Assembly (NCBI GenBank): GCA_947306605.1
Contig: CAMZHB010000118.1
Coordinates: 1 to 5,796, forward strand
Direction of reading: 5' to 3'
DNA: 5,796 nucleotides
From: an uncultured Prevotellaceae bacterium
GTDB lineage: Bacteria > Bacteroidota > Bacteroidia > Bacteroidales > Bacteroidaceae
In this document: in pieces, positions 1 to 5,084 of the stretch
Position numbering within the stretch: position 1 is the stretch's first letter
Layout of the letters: each line of letters opens with the position of its first letter
The notes under the pieces: model-generated
Told to the model about the DNA's origin: nothing
The model's database searches: none
The model's input: the letters and a program-made list of their open reading frames with translations, nothing else
Position numbers and translations under genes: made by a program

Positions 1-292
1 TCTTATGACGTTCCCATTTGGCCTGACGGCTACGCTCTCGAACCCATTCATTGTATCTATCTATTCTTTCTGGTGTTGCCAATTCTGTGTTTCGGCCCAA
101 AAACTGGCCATAGTGAAAAAGCTCGAAGGACCTTTCGAAGGAATCCGTCAGAAAATCGGGAGCGTATGTCATTTCTTGATAACCCAATGAACGATAATAC
201 TCGTCTTTTGAGTCACTCAAGGAACGGGAGCATCCACTCAGCACACTCGCTACCATTCCATAAACCAGCAAAATTGGTACGATTCGTTTCAT
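1..292 (-). CDS. putative lipoprotein, unrecognised family (3' end beyond the left edge)
   Basis: Reading the minus strand from the ATG at 292 gives 97 open codons up to the window edge with no stop, so the gene is partial. The N-terminus is a lipoprotein signal: MKR, a hydrophobic stretch, then the lipobox LSGC with the acceptor Cys at residue 21. The mature part begins CSRSLSDSKDEYY and is polar and rich in Tyr, Glu and Arg, ending in a basic stretch (RSRQAKWERHK). The start is well fixed: a TAA codon lies immediately upstream in frame, and a GGAGGG Shine-Dalgarno sits 9 nt before the ATG. It lies 74 nt downstream of the other minus-strand lipoprotein gene with no terminator visible between them, so co-transcription is likely. 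I do not recognise the family. It is inferred to be anchored in the outer or inner membrane facing the periplasm. Confidence 0.72.
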   Translation of the reverse strand, partial: MKRIVPILLVYGMVASVLSGCSRSLSDSKDEYYRSLGYQEMTYAPDFLTDSFERSFELFHYGQFLGRNTELATPERIDRYNEWVRERSRQAKWERHK

Positions 293-301
293 TTATCCAA
301 T

Positions 302-307
302 CCCTCC
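302..307 (-). promoter_or_regulatory. Shine-Dalgarno site for the left-edge lipoprotein
   Basis: On the minus strand GGAGGG lies 9 nt before the ATG at 292. It supports the start of the partial gene, which also has an in-frame TAA directly upstream. No other gene start in the window shows a comparable site, as is usual in Bacteroidota. Confidence 0.6.
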
Positions 308-366
308 GTCATTTCTTTCATACCTATGTTACTTCCCTTTTGAGAAAGAAAATCGACTCAATAGGG

Positions 367-606
367 CTAATGTTTTTTCGGATCAACCTTACCGCCGTAT
401 AAGCCTAGACCATGATATTCCGAGTACATGGAAGAAACATTCGTCGTAGGATTCGGCGTGTCAAGATAACCTCCACGATACCCATAATCAGTCAACGAGG
501 CCGCACACGAAGCGAAAAACGTGAACACAAACAACAGCAAAAGCGATAGGCATGCCCACTTTTTCATCATTTGTTTTATTAACAACATCTGTTTCATCTT
601 CATCAT
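367..606 (-). CDS. small putative lipoprotein, unrecognised family
   Basis: A minus-strand frame encodes up to 79 residues from the ATG at 606. It has a Lys/Met-rich n-region, a strongly hydrophobic segment (LSLLLLFVFTFF) and a lipobox FASC, followed by a short mature peptide of about 46 residues. The mature part is rich in Gly and Tyr (DYGYRGGYLDTPNP, then YHGLGLYGG) and ends KVDPKKH. The frame is open upstream to a TTG at 627, but a -7 promoter box at 625-632 covers that codon, so the start must lie downstream. ATGs at 606, 603, 597, 588, 570 and 567 are all possible. The 567 start would give a conventional 21-residue lipoprotein signal, the same length as that of the following gene. The mature start CAASLTD resembles CSRSLSD of that neighbour. 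Function unknown; it may be an entry-exclusion-like or envelope peptide, but nothing in the sequence decides this. Confidence 0.68.
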   Translation of the reverse strand: MMKMKQMLLIKQMMKKWACLSLLLLFVFTFFASCAASLTDYGYRGGYLDTPNPTTNVSSMYSEYHGLGLYGGKVDPKKH

Positions 607-624
607 ATAATTGGTTTGTGTTGG

Positions 625-632
625 CAAAGATA
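625..632 (-). promoter_or_regulatory. -7 promoter box (TATCTTTG) for the lipoprotein pair
   Basis: The minus strand reads TATCTTTG, an exact match to the Bacteroidota primary-sigma -7 consensus TAnnTTTG. Transcription would begin near 617-621, about 12-15 nt before the ATG at 606. A TTG that could act as the -33 element lies at 655-657, 22 nt away, inside the heptamer array. This spacing is only approximate, so the -33 assignment is uncertain. Confidence 0.55.
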
Positions 633-641
633 CGATTTTTC

Positions 642-676
642 AATGAAAAATGAACAATGAATAATGAAGAATGAGA
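642..676 (+). repeat. heptamer tandem array (AATGAAN x5)
   Basis: Five consecutive 7-nt units read AATGAAA, AATGAAC, AATGAAT, AATGAAG and AATGAGA. The array is intergenic and covers the region where the -33 element of the minus-strand lipoprotein promoter should lie. A second array with the same 7-nt period but a different unit occurs inside the HAD gene at 5498-5532. Confidence 0.8.
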
Positions 677-723
677 GTAACGGTCATGCAGGCGAAGTTA
701 TGTTTTTGTGACCTCAATCGGGT

Positions 724-915
724 GTGAAGTTGCGAAAAACGCAACTAAAATCGGGTTTTGTAATGCGTTGGTTGACAAAGGGGTTGGAAAAACAAAAACA
801 GAAGCGGCGTTTCAACACTTTGAAACGGCGTTTCTGCGCGTAGAAGTCCCACTTCAAAAATCCGAAGTCCTACCTCCAATTAACAGTTTTAACTGTTCCG
901 TGTTAAAAGCGTTAA
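724..915 (+). repeat. dispersed intergenic repeat, copy A (192 bp)
   Basis: This segment aligns end to end with 3143-3333 at roughly 90% identity (about 18 differences and one 1-nt gap by eye). Both copies start at GTGAAGT and end at GCGTTAA. The longest identical blocks are about 27-28 bp. Internal inverted repeats are visible: 729-745 (6-bp stem, A5 loop), 808-827 (8-bp stem, CACT loop), 843-855 (GAAGT/ACTTC) and 882-897 (AACAGT/ACTGTT). The copy lies in the same orientation as upp and ends 120 nt before its -7 box. No transposase or target duplication is visible, so this is a non-autonomous or regulatory repeat of unknown type. Confidence 0.88.
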
Positions 916-1035
916 TCCGGTCCGCCCCGCAGGAACCTTCCATAACGGACCGCATGAAAACGGGTCTGGAAAGGTTCCGAAAAATTCCTTTTATAATTAT
1001 TCGGAGCGCAGGGGTCGGAAATCAAAAATTTTTCG
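916..1035 (+). other. intergenic block with interleaved inverted repeats, upstream of upp
   Basis: This stretch lies between repeat copy A and the upp -7 box and has no counterpart after copy B. It holds two overlapping complementary pairs: CGGTCCG at 918-924 with CGGACCG at 946-952, and GGAACCTTCC at 932-941 with GGAAAGGTTCC at 968-978 (one bulged base). The order A-B-A'-B' means the two stems could form a pseudoknot or exclude one another. A third, A/T-rich pair is CGAAAAATT at 978-986 with AATTTTTCG at 1027-1035. No coding sequence is supported here. It may be an extension of the repeat, an operator region or an untranslated RNA. Confidence 0.4.
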
Positions 1036-1043
1036 TAAGTTTG
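1036..1043 (+). promoter_or_regulatory. -7 promoter box (TAAGTTTG) for upp-uraA
   Basis: TAAGTTTG matches the Bacteroidota -7 consensus TAnnTTTG. It predicts a transcript start near 1047-1052 and a leader of about 40 nt before the upp ATG. No convincing -33 TTTG is seen at the expected distance. The short A/T-rich leader has no obvious attenuator or PyrR-type binding hairpin. Confidence 0.5.
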
Positions 1044-1088
1044 CGGCAATATTAACTCAATATCATAAACCAACAAATCATTTGAAAT

Positions 1089-1718
1089 ATGGCACTGCAT
1101 ATTGTAAATCATCCGATGGTGCAGCACAAGCTGACCCTGATGAGAAAAAAAGAAACATCGACACGCGACTTCCGCGAGTTGCTCCGCGAGATAGGCATGC
1201 TGATGGGTTACGAGGTGACACGGGATTTCCCGTTGAGGGACATAGAGATTGAAACGCCCATGCAAAAGACGGTAGCCAAGGAGATTGCCGTCCGCAAGAC
1301 GGTGGTGGTACCCATCCTGCGCGCCGGCCTGGGCATGGTGGAGGGCCTGCTCATGCTCATGCCCTCGGCCCGTGTGGGACACATCGGCATGTACCGCGAC
1401 GAACTGACCCACGACCCCGTGTTCTACTACTACCGCATGCCTGCGGGCAAAGACCGCACGGTGATACTCACCGACCCCATGCTGGCCACCGGCGGCAGCG
1501 CCTGCGACGCCATCCGCCGACTGAAAGCCGACGGCTATCACGACATCCGCATGATGTGTCTGGTGGCTGCCCCCGAAGGCGTGAAGCGCGTGCAGACGGA
1601 GCATCCCGACATAGAAATCTACACTGCCGCGCTCGACAACGGACTGGACGAGAACTGCTACATCCTGCCGGGACTGGGAGACGCCGGTGACCGCATTTTC
1701 GGAACAAAAACCCATTAA
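1089..1718 (+). CDS. upp: uracil phosphoribosyltransferase
   Basis: Converts uracil and PRPP to UMP and pyrophosphate in the cytosol, the key step of uracil salvage. The 209-residue product is the standard length for bacterial UPRT and aligns over its whole length with the Escherichia coli enzyme from memory. Diagnostic segments are VPILRAGLGM (residues 74-83), the PRPP-binding loop DPMLATGGSA (129-138), VAAPEGV (159-165) and the uracil-binding C-terminus with PGLGDAGDRIFGT (194-206). The ATG at 1089 gives the family's usual N-terminus (hNHPMVQHKLTLMR) and follows the -7 box at 1036-1043 by about 45 nt. There is no clear Shine-Dalgarno. The stop is 6 nt before uraA, so the two genes form an operon that couples uracil uptake to trapping as UMP. 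No active-site anomaly is seen. Confidence 0.97.
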   Translation: MALHIVNHPMVQHKLTLMRKKETSTRDFRELLREIGMLMGYEVTRDFPLRDIEIETPMQKTVAKEIAVRKTVVVPILRAGLGMVEGLLMLMPSARVGHIGMYRDELTHDPVFYYYRMPAGKDRTVILTDPMLATGGSACDAIRRLKADGYHDIRMMCLVAAPEGVKRVQTEHPDIEIYTAALDNGLDENCYILPGLGDAGDRIFGTKTH

Positions 1719-1724
1719 ACATAT

Positions 1725-3068
1725 ATGAAAGAATCTGCTACAAAAGCCGTCTACGACGCACGCGAACTCGGCAAAGGCCGAATGCTAGCTTTGGGCTTCC
1801 AACACATGTTTGCCATGTTCGGAGCCACCATCCTTGTGCCCACCATCACGGGCCTTTCCGTGTCGGCCACGCTCCTCTTTGCGGGCCTGGGCACCCTGTT
1901 GTTCCACTGGTTCACGAAGTGGAAAGTACCTGCATTTCTGGGCTCCAGTTTCGCCTTCCTGGGCGGCTACGCCACCGTTGTTGCCATGGGCAATGAACTC
2001 GGAATGAGCCAAAACGAAGCCCTGCCATACGCCTGTGTCGGCGTCATGGCCGCCGGCCTTCTCTATTTCGTCCTGGCCGCCTGCGTGAAGGCCTTCGGCG
2101 TAAGCAAAGTGATGAAACTCTTCCCGCCCGTGGTGACGGGACCCATCGTGATTTCCATCGGCCTCATCCTGGCCGGCACCGCCGTGGGCAGCATCCTCAC
2201 GAACTGGTGGATTGCCCTCATTGCCATTCTCGTGGTCATCATCTGCTGCATCTGGGGCAAGGGCATGGTAAAAATCATCCCCATCCTGCTCGGCTTGCTC
2301 GCCAGCTACATCGTGGCCGCCCTGACCGGCCAGCTCGAGGCCCCGAAGGTGGAGGCCCTCCAGAACGCCGCGTGGATCGGACTGCCCTTCAGCTACGAGG
2401 ACACCGGTATCTATGCCCTCACGCAAAGCAAATGGGATTTCCTCATCACGTCCATCATCGCCATCATGCCCATCGCTCTGGCCACAATGATTGAACACAT
2501 CGGCGACATCTGCGCCATCAGTTCCACGACCAACCGCAACTATCTGGAAGACCCGGGACTGCACCGCACGCTCTCCGGCGACGGCGCCGCCACCGTGCTG
2601 GCTTCCCTCTTCGGCGCACCGGCCAACACCACCTACGGTGAAAACACGGGCGTGCTCAACCTGACCCGCGTCTTCGACCCCCTCGTGGTACGCATCGCCG
2701 CCGTCATCGCCGTGCTGCTGAGCTTCTCCCCGAAGTTTGCCGCCCTCATCTACGCCATGCCCGCTGCCACCATCGGCGGCGTGTCGCTGATTCTCTACGG
2801 TATGATTTCCTCCGTCGGCATACGCAGCCTCGTGGAAAACAAAGTTGACTTGACCGACTCGCGCAACCTCATCGTCACGGCTCTCACCATCACACTGGCC
2901 GTCGGCATCAGCTACGGTTGCGAAGGCGGCGCGCTCAAGTTCGGAAACATTGGCATCAGCGGACTCGCTTTTGCCGCCATCATCGGTATTCTGGCCGCAG
3001 TGATTCTGCCGGAGAACAAGAAAATACCTCTTCCCGAAGAACCCAAAGACCCAACGACTGAATCCTGA
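1725..3068 (+). CDS. uraA: uracil permease, NCS2 (nucleobase:cation symporter-2) family
   Basis: An inner-membrane transporter of 447 residues, close to the 429 of E. coli UraA, with many hydrophobic segments consistent with the 14-helix NCS2 fold. Recognisable elements are GSSFAFLG (residues 73-80, the TM3 region that contacts the base in UraA), the EHIGD segment (257-261), DPGLHRTLSGDGAAT (276-290) and the NCS2 signature ENTGVLNLTR (306-315). Glu257 and Glu306 correspond to the uracil-binding Glu241 and Glu290 of UraA, and Glu306 argues for uracil over purines, where Gln is usual. At the site of UraA His245 this protein has Asp261, as in the purine permeases XanQ and UapA. The C-terminal tail (about 430-447) is polar and Pro-rich. 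It is translated 6 nt after upp and followed by a strong terminator. Confidence is high for the family and good for uracil as substrate. Confidence 0.95.
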   Translation: MKESATKAVYDARELGKGRMLALGFQHMFAMFGATILVPTITGLSVSATLLFAGLGTLLFHWFTKWKVPAFLGSSFAFLGGYATVVAMGNELGMSQNEALPYACVGVMAAGLLYFVLAACVKAFGVSKVMKLFPPVVTGPIVISIGLILAGTAVGSILTNWWIALIAILVVIICCIWGKGMVKIIPILLGLLASYIVAALTGQLEAPKVEALQNAAWIGLPFSYEDTGIYALTQSKWDFLITSIIAIMPIALATMIEHIGDICAISSTTNRNYLEDPGLHRTLSGDGAATVLASLFGAPANTTYGENTGVLNLTRVFDPLVVRIAAVIAVLLSFSPKFAALIYAMPAATIGGVSLILYGMISSVGIRSLVENKVDLTDSRNLIVTALTITLAVGISYGCEGGALKFGNIGISGLAFAAIIGILAAVILPENKKIPLPEEPKDPTTES

Positions 3069-3087
3069 CAGTAAGCATACAACAAAA

Positions 3088-3125
3088 AAACGCGCTCCCG
3101 CCCATGCGGGGGCGCGTTTCGTTTC
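3088..3125 (+). terminator. rho-independent-like terminator of upp-uraA
   Basis: The arms 3088-3101 and 3106-3119 form a 14-bp stem with a single T-G wobble, closed by the loop CCAT. The stem is GC-rich in the middle (CGCGC against GCGCG) and flanked by A-rich and T-rich tracts. It begins 19 nt after the uraA stop codon. Confidence 0.85.
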
Positions 3126-3142
3126 TATCGGTTCCCACAGGC

Positions 3143-3333
3143 GTGAAGTCGCGAAAATCGCAACTAGAAAGGACTTTGTAATGCGTTGGTTGACAAAGGG
3201 GATGGAAAAACGAAAACAGAAACGGTGTCTCAAAACTTTGAAACGGCGTTTCGGCGCGCAGAAGTCCCACTTCAAAAATCCGAAGTCCGACCTCCAATTA
3301 ACAGTATTAACAGTTCCGTGTTAAAAGCGTTAA
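3143..3333 (+). repeat. dispersed intergenic repeat, copy B (191 bp)
   Basis: This is the second copy of the segment at 724-915, in the same orientation and about 90% identical. It starts about 20 nt after the uraA terminator and ends 36 nt before the -7 box of the C69 peptidase gene. The first hairpin is retained (3148-3164: a seven-pair stem with one mismatch), as is the GAAGT-CCC-ACTTC core. The hairpins matching 808-827 and 882-897 are weaker here, with mismatches. It can be read as an ORF in one frame, but nearly all differences from copy A change the amino acid, so it is not treated as coding. Confidence 0.88.
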
Positions 3334-3369
3334 CAGACACCGCACCGGTGTTTTTTGCGACAAAATGTT

Positions 3370-3377
3370 TAACTTTG
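3370..3377 (+). promoter_or_regulatory. -7 promoter box (TAACTTTG) for the C69 peptidase gene
   Basis: TAACTTTG matches TAnnTTTG exactly and predicts a transcript start near 3381-3386. This excludes the in-frame ATG at 3365 as a start and leaves a leader of about 25 nt before the ATG at 3410. A TTTG at 3354-3357 is too close (12 nt) to be a normal -33 element. Confidence 0.55.
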
Positions 3378-3409
3378 CAGACGAAAACAGAAAACCATTC
3401 AATGCCATT

Positions 3410-5029
3410 ATGACTCGTATGTATACACAACTGTTAGGTCTGGCCGCCCTGCTGACGCTTGCGCCGGTTCAGAGCCGCCCGCAGACCGACGACATCTTTA
3501 CGGAAGGCCATCCGCGCCTGGCCTGCACCAGCATCATGGTGGGCAAGAAAGCCTCGACGGACGGTTCGGTGATGACATCGCACACGTGCGACTCGTGGTT
3601 CCGCACCTGGATGCAAATCGTTCCCGCCCGCGACCACAAGAAGGGCGACGTCACGGCCATCTATGAGGGCCGTATGCACACACAGAGCGCCCTGGACAGC
3701 ACGAAAGTGTACCGCCGCGGCACCATTCCGCAGGTGGCCCACACCTACCGCTACCTCGACACCGCCTACCCCTGCCTCAACGAGAAACAACTGGGCATCG
3801 GCGAAACGACCATCGGCGGACGCGACACGCTGAAGAACAAGGACGGACTCTTCATGATTGAGGAACTGCAACGCATTGCTCTGGAACGCTGCACCACAGC
3901 CAGCGGGGCCATCCGGCTGAAGGTCCGTATGGCCAAAGAAAACGGCTACGGCGACAGCGCCCAATGCCTCACCGTGGCTGACCCGAACGAAGTGTGGATA
4001 TTCGAAATCTTCGGCGAAGGACCCAAGAAGAAAGGCGCCGTGTGGGCCGCCGTGCGCATCCCCGACGACGAGGTGTCGGTGTCGGCCAACATCTGCCGCA
4101 TCGGACAACTCAATCTGGCCGACACACTGAACTACATGGCGTCGGACAACGTGTATGACGTAGCCCGGCGACTGAAACTGTGGGACGGTAAGGAACCCTT
4201 CTATTTCTGGAAGGCCTACAGCGGCGGCAACTACTTCGGCGAGAAGAAAAACTACAGCGTGCGCGAATTCTTTATAATCAATGCCCTCGCTCCCTCGCTC
4301 CACCTGAGCGACACCATCGAAAACCTCCCCCTGAGCGTGCGGCCCGATGAGAAAGTGAGCGTGGAACGCGTGATGCAACTGCTGGGCAGCTACTACGAAG
4401 GCACGGCCAAGAACCTGAGCGGACGACTGAAACTGCCGGGCAAGAAGACCAAAGACGGCGTGGAGGACAGCACCGTGTCGCCCGTGGCAAACCCGTGGAT
4501 GCGCCCCGACGAAATCAATATGTACCACGCCCACGGCGACACGACGATGAAAAACATCCGCACGGTGAGCGTGCCCTGGTGCGCCTACAGCACCCTCATC
4601 CAACTGCGCTCGTGGTTGCCCGACGAGGTGGGCGGCGTGGTATGGATGGGACTTGACAACCCCGGACAAAGCCCCCGCTTCCCCATCTTCAGCGGTACGA
4701 CGGAGTTACCGAAAATGCTCCAGGTATGCGGACAGCATGAAGACCGCGACGATGCCGCCCTGTGGCACTACCGCAAGGCCAACCGTCTGGCCACCGTGCG
4801 ATGGGGAACCTACCGCAAGACACTGGAACCTGCACGCGACTACTTCACCGAGAAAGGACTGCGCGAACTGCCCTTCGTGGAGCAGACGTGGCAATCGCTC
4901 AACGCCACCGACCCCAAGAAAGCCCAACGCATGCTCAACGGATACACGGCCGACTTCTTCGGCGCCACCATCAGCCGTTGGGACGAAATGGCACGCATCT
5001 TCTGGCGGCAGACGTGGACGGGATTCTAA
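3410..5029 (+). CDS. secreted C69-family dipeptidase (PepD-like Ntn hydrolase)
   Basis: The product is 539 residues from the ATG at 3410. Residues 1-22 form a Sec signal peptide (LLGLAALLTLAPVQS) and about 16 residues separate it from Cys39. The segment ACTSIMVGKKASTDGS (residues 38-53) matches the start of mature C69 dipeptidases, in which this Cys becomes the N-terminal nucleophile after processing. Other family-like segments are GIGETTIGGR (129-138), GYGDSAQCLTVADPNEVWIFEI (179-200, split here as one continuous core) and a long C-terminal region ending in QTWTGF. Known members hydrolyse dipeptides with broad specificity; with a signal peptide this one should act in the periplasm or outside the cell. 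The frame is open back to an ATG at 3365, but a -7 box at 3370-3377 lies inside that extension and the extra 15 residues (MFNFADENRK...) would spoil the signal peptide. An ATG at 3419 is also possible. It is a monocistronic gene between repeat copy B and a terminator. Confidence 0.9.
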   Translation: MTRMYTQLLGLAALLTLAPVQSRPQTDDIFTEGHPRLACTSIMVGKKASTDGSVMTSHTCDSWFRTWMQIVPARDHKKGDVTAIYEGRMHTQSALDSTKVYRRGTIPQVAHTYRYLDTAYPCLNEKQLGIGETTIGGRDTLKNKDGLFMIEELQRIALERCTTASGAIRLKVRMAKENGYGDSAQCLTVADPNEVWIFEIFGEGPKKKGAVWAAVRIPDDEVSVSANICRIGQLNLADTLNYMASDNVYDVARRLKLWDGKEPFYFWKAYSGGNYFGEKKNYSVREFFIINALAPSLHLSDTIENLPLSVRPDEKVSVERVMQLLGSYYEGTAKNLSGRLKLPGKKTKDGVEDSTVSPVANPWMRPDEINMYHAHGDTTMKNIRTVSVPWCAYSTLIQLRSWLPDEVGGVVWMGLDNPGQSPRFPIFSGTTELPKMLQVCGQHEDRDDAALWHYRKANRLATVRWGTYRKTLEPARDYFTEKGLRELPFVEQTWQSLNATDPKKAQRMLNGYTADFFGATISRWDEMARIFWRQTWTGF

Positions 5030-5048
5030 TACCTAAGTAACATTTAAG

Positions 5049-5084
5049 AAAGACGCCATCCTTCATGAAGAATGGCGTCTTTTT
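5049..5084. terminator. bidirectional terminator between the C69 peptidase and the HAD gene
   Basis: The arms 5049-5059 and 5072-5082 form a perfect 11-bp stem (AAAGACGCCAT with ATGGCGTCTTT). Four further pairs form inside across one mismatch, leaving the loop CATG. On the plus strand it ends in TTTTT; on the minus strand it is followed by TTTCTT. The minus-strand HAD stop codon (5083-5085) directly abuts the stem, so the same hairpin can end both converging transcripts. Confidence 0.85.

Noticed and set aside
625..627. TTG start for the small lipoprotein
   Set aside because: The codon lies within the -7 promoter box and would be outside the transcript; ATG codons from 606 onward fit better.
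773..778. TTGACA in repeat copy A as a sigma-70-type -35 box
   Set aside because: No matching -10 box lies at the right spacing, and Bacteroidota do not use this promoter type as their main one.
708..1055. 115-codon plus-strand ORF covering repeat copy A
   Set aside because: The shared part with copy B shows nearly only residue-changing differences, the frame runs through the upp -7 box, and no start signal is seen.
1086..1103. Hairpin over the upp start codon (AATATG with CATATT)
   Set aside because: Only six A/T-rich pairs, too weak to claim translational control without conservation data.
912..1715. 267-codon minus-strand ORF opposite upp
   Set aside because: It is antisense to a complete and unmistakable upp gene, and its composition (His, Val, Ala and Gln rich) is typical of a shadow of GC-rich codons.
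1785..3275. 496-codon minus-strand ORF opposite uraA
   Set aside because: It mirrors the uraA frame, is very rich in Asp, Gly, His and Glu without any recognisable motif, and runs through the terminator and repeat copy B.
3186..3413. 75-codon plus-strand ORF in repeat copy B
   Set aside because: Same argument as for copy A; its end merely overlaps the start of the peptidase gene in another frame.
3434..4669. 411-codon minus-strand ORF opposite the C69 peptidase
   Set aside because: It is a low-complexity His/Val/Gly-rich antisense frame with no motif and no promoter, lying within a well-supported gene.
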